This document shows, one piece after another, positions 23,893-35,430 of a stretch of DNA of 64,000 nt. Numbering within the stretch: the stretch's first letter is position 1; each line of letters opens with the position of its first letter. The stretch comes from Deroplatys truncata (lineage: Eukaryota > Arthropoda > Insecta > Mantodea > Mantidae), in NCBI GenBank assembly GCA_030765065.1, contig CM060990.1, positions 214,063,290-214,127,289 of the forward strand. The letters run 5' to 3'. The notes below the pieces were generated by a model. That model ran no database searches. It was not told the DNA's origin and saw nothing but the letters and a program-made list of their open reading frames with translations. The translations under genes and the position numbers were made by a program.

Positions 23893-26032
23893 TTGAGTTA
23901 GTATAGCAGGGGAGAAAGGTAAATATACTTGGGATGGACCTCTGTATTATTTACTCAATATTTTATATCAGAAGTGTCAACCATTCAGTTTTTTCTTATA
24001 TTTCGAAACTAGAACCAATAAAAGTCTATGTAATTGTTATACAGCAATACGAACATGGAATATATAAGTAATATTTGAAAGAAGTCAAGATTGCATTGTC
24101 ATGAAAGCCGTCTGCTAAAAATTTATGGGGTTTTGAGCGCCTCTATCGGAAAAAAATTGCGTTGTGTAGGAACCTGTTTTATTGCCGTTTCTGTTGCTGA
24201 GACTCCAGCTTATAATATCTAGTAAGCAAGGGTGTGTATACATATCGTGGGGTGAACAAAAAATTCGAATGAAGATTTACTTCTCCCATGTATCAGAGCA
24301 CTCTGCTGGCAAAGTTTTAATTACTTCTCTCTCCAATTGCCAGCTCAGTAGTTATCACTCTTGGCAACAGAATGCTCTGAGGTTCAGAGACAAACGTGAC
24401 TATCATGATTGGAATGGCTATATCAGCGTATGAAAACTGACATAAGAACTTCTGATGCAGCATCGGTGTTCCCGCATCGACCAACTCCGAAGCCACAGAT
24501 GAATCTCAGACACTCAACACAATGATGGGGGCAATATGTGACGTACGGTGCTTTTTATGAAATTTCAGGTGGATTTTAGCGGAACTCATTGCTGTCGGTA
24601 ATGAGATTAACTACCTAATGAACCGATCGCTCCTGCTCCCGCGCACTGCTGCTAGTCCCGCCCACCGCTTTTGGAATATATGGAAGCCAACTGAAAGGAG
24701 CACAAGTTATAAATAAAATCACCAGGGCTTTTAATGGTCTACTCAACCTGGGGAAAAAGCCATTAAAGACACAGTTGATTTTATTTAAAACCTGCACTCT
24801 TTAACGTTTGCCTTACTCATCTGCTAGAACATCGAGATTATAATTTTTAATTAACTTAGGCTGACAATGTTCTTATTAATCTTCGATAAGGTGTAGAAAT
24901 AGGAAAGGCTGTGGCTTGATATTGTACTGTTTTTCTTTGTACACAGCAGTTTACCGTTCATTAACTTAAAAAGCTGTTAACCTGCAATGACAGAAATATC
25001 ATTGATTTGCAATCTAGAGTACAATGCAAATTATAACAAAATGATATCACATCGTGTACAAAGAATGTGAGCATTTAGGTATACGTAATATATTAATACA
25101 TGTATGGAAAAATAAATACATCTGCAAAAACAAAAACTAATTATGGCAATAAAAAGCATTTAATAAAGCAGCATCTTATGTGTAGCAAACTTGAGCAAAT
25201 TTTTTACACCATCGTTCGTTGATGCAGATTTAACAATGATACATTTTAATAGCTGCTGTGCATTATCCATGCCATACATTTCTTAGCAACTGTGAATAGT
25301 TGTTGCCGTTTTTTCGGATTTTTATTTAGGATATATGTTGTAGTCTAATGTTATCCATTGTCAAGGCACTTTAAATAAAAACTGACATTATGAATTCTAT
25401 CTCTTTTGTTTAAGTGGAAGAAGGACAAAATGTTTTAGAGCTATTTACTGTGGTAATACATATTTTAGAATATATACTTATAGTCCAGTTTAAATTAGAA
25501 ACTAGTAATATGCAGGCCACAAACTCGCTACTCCATATTTCGCTGAGAAGTGCTCATTTACTCAACGTGTATCCGAAATAGCACATAGGTAAAAGGGAAG
25601 TTAAAAACAAAAGGTAATGTAAAAAATTATTTCTCAGTTTGACTTTGGAATCATAATACTCAAACAACACTGTGGTTAAGATGAATTCAAACCAAACAGC
25701 TGTTTTAGTAGTTCTGAACATGAAGGCAATACTTTAATGAACACCATATTATACATGACTTCTACCTCTGTTTTCTTTGCACTGTTAAATTCTTAATACT
25801 TAAAATACACAATTATTCTTTCCTTCAACGGTAGTAGGTTAAAATATTTTATTAATGTGCAGCAAACGGATTATTAAACTGAAAAAAGTAGTAAACCGCA
25901 ATGCATCATGACTCTTGTTTCCGCAGTAAACTAATATGTTCCATTAATGTAAGGTTTCACCCCCTCATGAAGTTGCACTAATTATTACCTTTTTTAAAAT
26001 CATATTGATATAATTACGGCTTTAAAATAAGT

Positions 26033-26033
<1 letters not shown>
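23893..26033. other. intronic, nothing recognised
   Basis: No gene recognised. An imperfect inverted repeat at 24711-24787 (arms TAAATAAAATCACCAGGGC... and ...CAGTTGATTTTATTTA) is the only structure noted. A GC-richer patch at 24590-24680 has no recognisable identity. Confidence 0.4.

Positions 26034-26072
<39 letters not shown>
26034..26072. repeat. (AAT)n microsatellite
   Basis: About 13 tandem AAT units with one AGT variant at the end. Confidence 0.9.
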
Positions 26073-27914
26073 GTAATGAATATCTGAATAAATAATACTA
26101 ATACTAAATAATTAATGAACAATACTGATTTTGCTTAGCATTATTCATAGCTCACAATTTTTAAGTGAAAGTTTTTTTCACAACCACTAAAGGTTTATAT
26201 TAATCATCATACTTGCCAGCCCAACGTTGCTATACGTGGTAGTTAAGACAACTAAGACAACTCGTGTTTGCACGACTTACAGCCAGGAATATGCTACAAC
26301 TCGAACTATTAGCCAGTTTATGATACCTGTTGTACTATAATTATTAACGGGTGGTAACCACTATGACACACGAAATTACGTTAAACATTTCAAACAGAAA
26401 GTTCCGTTAAATCTACCAAATCCTAATCAGGCTGCCTAGTTGGATTTGCCAAGAATATATGTTAGGAAAATCTGACCAACAATATATCAATGTTTTGTTT
26501 AATTTTACTTTACTGTCATTCTACATGAACACAGTGAGGGTAGTCTTGGTTCCAAGTGATAATTACAGAATAGCTGTAATTTAGAAAAGCACTTTTGAAT
26601 GACTTAAGCTCGAAATTACTTTCATGAAATGGACTGCTAATGATGACATTTTACATTAACTGCAACATGATATGTGGTATTTCTTAGTGTTAAAAGAACC
26701 ACAACGTAAATATAACAAGGTTAATTGAAATCCTTGCTAATATTTTGTTTATTTAGTGGATTACAGACAATTTCGGAAAAGCGATGTCTGTAGTAAGATT
26801 CAGCTAGTAATTCAAACATTTTAACTTTAAAGTTATTAACACAGAAGCGTTAAAACCAACTAATACACAGAAATAACTGCCTAACACCAACTTCACTTTT
26901 TCTGAAAGCTCAGAGTGTGTTTCCTGCAGTAGTTCTTAATGTTTTAGTTCATTTTTCAATTAATATTGAAATGAAACTCCAAATTGTAAGAAATGTTTGA
27001 TAATATACACAGAAAATTCACAATAAATTGCTGTATAGGTGAGAGATAAAACTTCGTACAGCATTAATAATGTTCCTGTAGGTGATGATCCACAAAACAA
27101 GGAACATCCCAATTCCTTTGACTCTCTACTTCGGATATCTGCCAGTGCGCTTCTGGTAGCTTGAGATGGTGGCTGCGGTAAATAAAGGAAGGGACAGTAA
27201 GCCTCATTAATGCTTAAACAATTAAGTAATAAGTTTAATAAAAGTACTTGGAAAGTAATGGATGCTCTTTGCATCTACAACATCCATGACAGACATTTCA
27301 AAACTAATTGCTGCATTAATCAAAAGAGTTTGAACTATAACATATCCTGTTACATTTAATATAACCTCTCTAAATTTGCAGCAACTATTGCGTTCATTAT
27401 TCAGAAACACGGCTAAAAATTCCTCTAATTTTGGAAATACAGCAGTATATTTTCACTTATTTACTATAAAATTTGATTTTTATATCAATTGTTTTTACGT
27501 AATCAGAAAACTCCATTTTTCTACAAATAACTAATTTTTTGTGTGAAAATACCATGAGCTGTGTATAACTTAACACTAAACAGCAAATAAACCAATGTTA
27601 AGATAGTGCGGACTGAAGCGTTGCAGCAACTTATGACGTATCCAATACCAAGTGTTTTATCTCATCTTTCTTTGCTGAAGTTTGGAAATTTAAATTATTT
27701 CTTTAATAACATGGCACTATTATTTTGTGCAAATTGCAAAAGTGTTTAATCTTAGCATATGGTACTAGGCCTTAGCATAATGCTGTCCCAGTAATATTCA
27801 TGATTGTGTGCACCGATGTACTTACAGTTAAAAAATTCTGATGTGTTGCATTCACATTACTTTCTCTGCTCTACATCTCTTACTAATGGTTTAAAAATTA
27901 TTCATACGAAAGTT
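26073..27914. other. intronic, nothing recognised
   Basis: AT-rich. A minus-strand open frame at 26960-27274 (104 residues) has an acceptor-like TATTTACCGCAG inside it. It matches nothing I know and may be chance. The 6-bp AAAGTT at 27909-27914 is the left target duplication of the Polinton-like element. Confidence 0.35.
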
Positions 27915-30498
27915 AGTAGGACATTATAGGGGTACTTAGGCCACCTTTTTGCGTATACATGGGAAAAGTTAGGGAAAACGAGATGATATGCTAGGTTGCG
28001 AGAGCGTTCAAGGAGGAAAATGTGTTTATATGGGGGAGATAGAGAATACGAGAGCCGATGCAAGGCTCGACAGGGGCTGAAGGAGGGGAAGGCACGGGTT
28101 GAGGTTGAGGGGTAGAGTATGCGTTTATACGGGAAAGATAGAGAATACGAGAAGAAGTGATAGGCTACGCAGAGGTTGAGGAGTAGAGTATGCGTTTATA
28201 TGGGAAAGATAGGGTAAACGTGGAGAGATAATAGGCTAGACAGATGCTGAAGGACAGGAATACGCTTTATATGAGGAGGTAGGGATTACGAGGAGAAGTG
28301 CTAGGCTACATAGAGGTTGAGGAGTAGAGTATGCGTTTATATGGTAAAGATAGGGAAAACGACGAGAGAGGATAGGGATACTAGTGTTGCGGCATTTTCA
28401 ATGACCAGTCTTCTCCAGTAGAGCACCATCCAACATTCAGCAGGTGAATAGATTCCATTGTGTGGATGCATCATAGCTTTTTATTATTTCACAGGTAATT
28501 CAGGTAGTATCGATGGTATTTACTTTAATTCAGGTAGTAACACGGGTATTTAGGGTAATTCAGGTAATATCGCAGGGTGGGACAGATTCAGGGGGTGGGT
28601 ATAGCATAGTTCCGTATGATTTCAGAGGTAATTCAGATAGTATCGTAGGTATTTAGGATAATTCAAGTATCGTAGGTGTTTAGAGTAATTCGGCTAGTAT
28701 CGTAGGAGTATAGATTTCAGGAGCTGTGCGCATCATAGTTGTGTATGATTTCACAGGTAATTCAGGTAGTATCGTAGGTATCTAACCTAATTCAGCTGGT
28801 ATCACAGGAGGATAGATTCCAGGGGTTACTTCAGCTAGTATCGTTGATATTAAGGGTAGTCAGGATAGTTTCACAGATGCTCGTGATAATTTCGATCAGC
28901 CATTTGTATCACAGTTATTTAATGTAATTCCATGTGACTCAGATAGTATCAAATGTATTTGAGCCATTTTAACAAGCAATTCAGCTATTATCGTTGATAT
29001 TTAGAGTAATCTCACTATTATCACAGGAGTTCGTGCTAATTTCGAGCAGCGATTCGTACAAGAGCTATTTAAGGCAATTTGCATGTGATTGAGCTAGTAC
29101 CACAGGTATTTAAGTCATATTAACAGGTAATTCAGGTAGTATCACAGGTATTCATGTTAATATAGAGAGTAATTAGATTCAATATAAATAGTTCTTATCC
29201 AATGTTACATCACTTTTATATACATTTTTTTCTAAATCTTATAAACTTTTATATGTTAAACAGTTAGTATGTGAGACGTAGAGGGTTAAACAGTGTATAG
29301 GCTTACAGCGAGGGTATATAGAAGTTGTATAAACTAACCCATTCGCATGGTTGAGGAGATATTATAATGCTTTGGTCAGCTTTATTGTTCTATGGGGTAC
29401 ATTTTTACTTTCTCTACTACGTATAGTAAGTAGGGGAAGTATTGTATTCCAACCAAAACTTCGATACCGAGATTCCACCGGAAATACATGTTTTGAGACC
29501 CCCTGAAACCAAAAAAAGCATTTTTGGAAACATGTCCGTGGTGTCTGTGTGTGTTTCTGTCTGTCTGTGTGTGTCTGCTGTGAACAGCATAACTCAGAAA
29601 CGAACAGTTGGATAAACACCAAACTTGGTATTCAGGTTCAGTATCTTCCAAGGATGCGACACGAAGGTTTTCAAGAAAATTCCCCCACCCCAGATTACCC
29701 TTTACATGGAAGATTTTTGAAAATTTTAATTTTCTCAAAAATGGCTCTAACGATTTTGATTAAAATATCATATGTTTAAGATATTTTTATGACAAATAAA
29801 ACGTATATCTTGAATTTCCTGGAAATGTCTCCAAAAGTGTTCTTCATTGTGAAGGACTTTTGCATAACTGGTAAACCATAAGAGATAGATAAATTGTTAC
29901 TACACAAAAAATGTAGATCGCGTTAAAATACACAATTTATGTCATATACTTTTTTGTTGAGTGAACCATTTTCGAGATATTACTTGTTATTCCCTTAAAT
30001 TTTTCAATACTTATTTTCTCCAATGGGAATTCATTATTCATTTTTTGTCTTGGATATGCAAAGAGTATTAATCTGTGGGAAAGGGAATGGTGCTGCACCT
30101 AGCAACCAGCTATTAAGAGATATGTATGTGCTTAAAGGCTACTGTATTTCCAAATTGCCCTTGTAAATATATATTCCCCTTACATTTACAAGAAAATCAG
30201 CAATAAGATAGACTCTGCAAATGCTTATCTCGATTAACATGAAGTAGATGGAGAATAAGCGTTTGTATAAATAGTTTGTACAAGAGTAGAGAAAGTCATG
30301 TGAGTGTAACACATCAGATTTTTTGTTTAAGTATAGTAGCTTTATCAGTTAATCATTGTTTCATTAGATAATGAATTTAAGGGTAGACGTCTCTCCCCTT
30401 TTTCTAAGCTTGAGACTCGTACTAAGATTTGCTCCTAAAGGCAGGGTTAACGCCTTTTCTCTTCTTCTTCCTTCACCAGGGGTCTGCTGGGTGTCCAC
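27915..30498 (+). repeat. left terminal inverted repeat of the Polinton-like element
   Basis: Reverse-complement match to 35431-37069 over its whole length, apart from an 890-bp nested insertion at 29407-30296. The outer part (about 27950-28390) is a minisatellite with units containing GTTTATATGGGAAAGATAGG. The inner part (about 28480-29160) is built from GGTAATTCAGGTAGTATC-like units. The innermost segment contains GGTCTGCTGGGTG near 30481. Confidence 0.9.
29407..30296. mobile_element. 890-bp insertion in the left TIR, possible MITE-like element
   Basis: This segment is absent from the matching right TIR, so it arrived after the Polinton-like element. Its ends are a 12-bp inverted repeat, ACTTTCTCTACT at 29407 and AGTAGAGAAAGT ending at 30296. 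It has no coding capacity that I recognise. It contains a TGTCTGTGTGTGT-rich patch and is otherwise AT-rich. A target duplication is not clear, so the exact boundaries are uncertain by about 20 bp on the right. Confidence 0.6.
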
Positions 30499-30525
30499 TT
30501 CATCAACCTTGATCATCAACATGTA

Positions 30526-31520
30526 ACACTTCTAACTTCCTCTAAGCCTTCGAACCAGCACAAAGATCTACGAATACCTCCAAACATAAATAAACATGTT
30601 CGACACCAACTAACACTTCCGCCAAGCAGCCGAACCTGCATGAAGACTTACGAACATCTTCGAAAACAATGACACTCATGACACCTTTACACTTCCTCCA
30701 AGCAGACGAACCTGCACTAAGACCTACAAACATTTCCGAACAGAAAGATACACAATGCGATACATCTACACTTGTTCCAAGCACAAGAACCTGCACGAAT
30801 ACCTACGAGCATCTCCTAACACAAAGATATACACGCGCGATGGCTCTACACTTCCTAGAAGCAGACGAACCTGCACGAAGATCTACGAACAGCTTTGAAC
30901 ATAGATAATCATGCTCAACACCACATAGCACTTCCTCAAAGCACACGAACCTGCACGAAGACCTACGAACATCTCCGAACACGAAGATACGCACGCGACA
31001 CTTCTACCGTTCCTCCAAGCAAACGAACCTGCACGAAAACCTACGAACATCTCCGAAGACAAAGACGCGCGACACCTCTATACCTCCTCGAAGCAGAAGA
31101 ACCTGCACGAAGACCTACGAACACCTCCGAACATAGATATACTTATGCAACACAATCTAGCAGTTCCTCCAAGCACACGAACCTTCACGAAGACCCGCAA
31201 CACAATCTAGCAGTTCCTCCAAGCACACGAACCTTCACGAAGACCCACGAACATCTCCTAACATAAATATGGATGCTCAACACAATCTAGCACTTCCTGC
31301 AAGCACACGAACCTTCACTAAGACCTACGAACATCTCCGAACCCGTAGATATACACGCGCGAGACCTCTACACTTCCTTCAAGCAGCCAAACCTGCACGA
31401 AGACTACGAACATCTCTGAACATATATATATGCTCAGTACACTCTAACACTTCCTTCAAGCACACGAACCTGCACGTAGACCTGCGAACATCTCCGAACA
31501 CCTGTGTAAACACGTATCGC
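30526..31520 (+). repeat. minisatellite of roughly 78-bp units, about 13 copies
   Basis: Unit landmarks recur at about 30526, 30611, 30688, 30769, 30846, 30926, 31003, 31080, 31150, 31210, 31288, 31368 and 31445. Each has CACTTCCTCCAAGCA-like, GAACCTGCACGAAGA-like and CCTACGAACATCTCCGAAC-like blocks. The units differ by substitutions and short length changes. It lies between the left TIR and the polymerase region. The open frames through it are a consequence of the repeat, not evidence of a protein. Confidence 0.85.
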
Positions 31521-31739
31521 AGTTTTATTATTAAAATTCACTATATAATTGATCTAAAAGGCGCGTGCCCACTCTATAAATAGGGTACCTTCAGGTACTG
31601 GTCTTTATTGTGCTAATTAGTCTTGAGGTGTTTACATTGTGTTGTCTCCGAGAATTATCAGCTTTCGAAAGTGTTATCTAGGCGAAGAGGACTACATTTC
31701 CTTGTAGAAGGATTAATACGTTATTACATCGAGAATAAA

Positions 31740-34700
31740 GATGAATAACTGTGCATATAAAATATTATTCCAAGCGTTACTGGATACGCTTGCAGTAAAT
31801 GCGGAAAGAAATTCCTGCAAGGTTATGATAAGAGAAGACACGAGATGGGATGCAAGCGGCTCTTCAAATGCAAACATTGTAGCGTAACTTTCAATGATGG
31901 TTATAAGGGACAGCGGCATGAAGATTTATGTGAAATACGCAAACCTGAGAAGGGGAGCAGATTGGAGCCTACTAAACATGAGTTATTATCTACAATGGAG
32001 AACTGTGACATGAAATAATATGAAACGTCATTCGGCGGACGCTTAAAATCGTATTTTATACGATGCGAATCATCTAAGGATCTGAATATGTACCTGTATG
32101 AGGCAAAACATCGGATAATCCAGGCTGTACATAAAGAGCTTGGTATTCACAAGAGTGTGAAACGTAATCTGCTGGTTGAGTGCCCATTTGTGACCAGTAT
32201 CGGAGAAACCTGTGACAAAACGTTTAAAACACGGAATGAACCGGTTTTTCTAGAAACGGATCTGGACTCTATGTTGGAAACGAAATTCAAGAAATTGGCT
32301 ACTGAAATGGAGGAGTCACAGTTTAAGGTTAGCGACTAGGCCCTTCTTGCTGTGGAACGAGTTCGACTCCGTAGCAACAAGCACAGTCCGTTACGAGGAA
32401 GTAGCTACATACCATTACCGTCATCTGTTGAAGCAAGAAAAGCCTGCACAAACATCCAGAATTGTACCGACGAGAAATATTTAATGTTTTCTGTATTAGG
32501 CAAATTCGTTAGCAGCAAGCCTCAAAGCGTTACAAAATACAAGAAACTTCAAGATAGGTATGACTTCAGCTGCATTTCTTACCCGACACCACTTTCTCAA
32601 ATATCTAAGTTTGAGAAGCTTAACAGTATCTCTATCAGCGGCTACGGGCTGGATGACAAGCATGAAATGTACCCAATAAGGGTTGCTGAGACTGTACTGT
32701 CTGAACACTGTGACTTAATACTACTGAGTGACAGTAGTGGAAAACATCACTACGTATATATAAAGAATTTTGAGAAGCTCGTTCGACGAAAAAAACTAAG
32801 CATAAAGAACGTGTTTATACCTGTAAGCGCTGTTTTACACATGATGATCTGCGTGGACGAAGTGGACTGGAAAAACTAGAAGAACATGCAGCCATTTGTA
32901 ATCATCATGATGTTGCAAGTGTAGTTATGCCCACCAAAGAGAAATCAATCGTACAGTTTAAAAATGTTGAGAGGATGTTGAAAATACCTTACGTCATTCT
33001 ACAGACTTAGAAAGCATCCACGCTCCATGCCATACGTGCATCACCAATCCTGAAACTTCACGTACAACACCTTATCAGGAGCATTTACCTATGAGTTTCT
33101 GTGTTTACGTGAAACCTGCTCAATCAGTTGAACGTCTGGAAACTGGTCTTCCTAAGTATCCCTATGTATATCGTGGTTTTGATGCTGTTCAGAAGTTTAT
33201 GGTATACCTGTCATCCCTTGCAAAGATAATTGATAATATATACCAATCGAACATGCCTCTGAAATTTACAGATCAGCAGCAGAAGGGTTTCGACTCCTCT
33301 ACAGTTAGCTACTTGTTGGAAAAACAATTACTGAAGATAGGTACAAAGTACGCGATCATGATCATATCGATGGTGAATATCGTGAAAATCTCAATGAATG
33401 TAATTTAGCCTGCAAAACACCTAAATATATTCCCATCTTCATGCATAACCTCAGTGGGTACGACTCGCATTTCATTGTTAAGGAATTGGGATGTACAAGT
33501 GGCGGGTTGAGGTAATTCTTAGCTCTGAAGAAAGCTATATATGATTTACCAAGTATGTAAGAGATATAAAGCTTCGGTTATTGGATAGCTTTCGGTTCCT
33601 GAGTACAAGCTTGGATAAGCTGGTGAAAACTCTGACGTCGTATCCTGAAACACTGAAGCACTTCGGAGAAGACAAGTTGAAGTTTATGACTCGTAAGGGA
33701 GTATTTCCCTATGATTACGTCACGTCATGGGATGTTTTGAACGAAACCTGCTTGCCACCTAAGGACACCTTCTACAATAGATTAAATGAAGAAGAAATTA
33801 GTGATGCTGACTACAACCATGCTAGAAACGTATGGGAGCTGTGTAATATGAGAAACCTGGGCGAGTACAGCGACCTGTACTTAACCTCAGATGTTCTTCT
33901 TCTAGCTGATGTCTTTGAAACATTTAGAGATCAAACCCTTAAAACACACAAAGTCGACCCCGTTCATTATTTCACCTCTCCAGGACTTACATAGAATGCT
34001 ATGTTACTGCATACTGGAATTCAGCTGGAGTTCTTGCAGGGTTATGATCAATTTATCGTGATGTAATCTGGTATAAGAGGGGGTTTATGCCAAGTGTGCC
34101 ACCGGAATGCCGAAACAAACAACACCTACATGGATAAGTATGATCCGTCGAGGCCAACCCACTTTATCACCTACGAGGACTCCAATAACCAATATGGTTG
34201 GGGAATGTCCCTTACCCTCCCTTATGAAGGATTTGAGCTGGTTTATTCTAATGAAATCAACTTAGAAACACTACAAGAAGATGATCCTCATGGATATATG
34301 TTAGAAGTCGACATCGAGTATCCTGCAGAACTTCAGGATCTACACAACGATCCACCTTTCGTGCCTGAGTGTATGAAGCCCAAGTAATCATCTAAAAAGA
34401 AACAGATACCCCATAGTGGACCTCGGAAGAAGTATGTAGTACATTACATGACTTTGAAGCCAGCTGTTAATCATGGGTTTCGTTTCAGTAAAATCCGTCC
34501 TATGCTACAATTCTGACAGTCTCAGTGGTTAAAACCTTATGTGGAATTTAACAACAGGCTACGATCGTAGGCTGCAAATGGTTTCGTGAAGGACCTCTAC
34601 AAGCTCTTTAACAAAGCCATGTTTGGAAAAACTATGGAGATCCTGCGTAATCGTATGAATACATGACTTGTTAAAATGAGAAGACCCTGGAAAAGTTGAT

Positions 34701-35430
34701 CGCGAAGCCTACGTTTATCGATAGGACAATATATGCTGTTAATCTAGCTGCTGTACATATGTCCTCTCGACAGATCGTGTTCAACAACCCTATGAGTGTG
34801 TTGGACATCTCCAAGACATTAATGTTCCATTATCATTACGACGTGTTGTTACCGTATTATGGAGCTGAAAACGTGAAGCTTATGTATATGGAAACTGATT
34901 CATTCATTCATGGGGTGACAACTGAAAATGTGCACCAGGTCAAGCTACATTTTCTTGAGCATCTAGATATAGCTGATTACCCTGTCAACCATATATGTCA
35001 CTCCACTCAGAACAAATAGGTGCTGGGAAAATTTAAAGATGAGGCTAATAGCAAAATAATCTTACACTTTGGTGGACTATGACCTAAGGTGCATGCATTA
35101 GATATTCAAGGTTCGATGATAAAAAAGATTAAAGGTAAAAAACATGGTGCTATTAAGCAGTACATTACATTTGACAGGTATACAAAAACCAGAGAAATAG
35201 TAAGGACGCCTATGAATCTGATCATGTCGCGAGAGCATGCTGATACCAGCGTGCAAGTGAATTAAATGACATTGACTCTTTTTGATGATAAAAGAGTTAT
35301 AGCCGAGGATGGAATAACTACATATGCATATTGACATTACCGTATTACAAACAGCACTTAAAAGAATATAATCTGGATCTCAAGATGAAGATTTGCTCAG
35401 CGAGGAAGTTTACTCATGTGTTGTGGATAC
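31740..35430 (+). pseudogene. protein-primed DNA polymerase B region of the Polinton-like element
   Basis: Plus strand. Two zinc-finger-like CX2C...H groups come first (about 31775-31935). A conserved pre-exonuclease region follows (about 32390-32790, with YGLDDKHEMYPIRVAETV), with another zinc finger near 32830. Polymerase/exonuclease segments include HNLSGYDSHFIVKELG near 33440, FPYDYVTSWDVLNE (33700s), YLTSDVLLLADVFETF (33880s), THFITYEDSNNQYG (34160s) and KLMYMETDSFIHG (34880s). These are landmarks of the viral/organellar type B polymerases used by Polintons and their viral kin, which start replication from a terminal protein. The region is a fossil with roughly ten breaks. Confidence 0.85.

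Noticed and set aside
26960-27274. Minus-strand frame of 104 residues with an acceptor-like site
   Set aside because: It has no recognisable motif, no partner exon and no support beyond length in AT-rich sequence.
28480-29160. CRISPR-like regular repeats
   Set aside because: The spacing is irregular, units are diverged without unique spacers, the context is eukaryotic, and the array is mirrored in the other TIR. It is a minisatellite.
30526-31583. Long plus-strand open frames rich in Thr, Lys, Glu and His that look like a repeat protein
   Set aside because: They are translations of the 78-bp minisatellite. The period is a multiple of three, and similar frames exist on the other strand, so no coding claim is justified.
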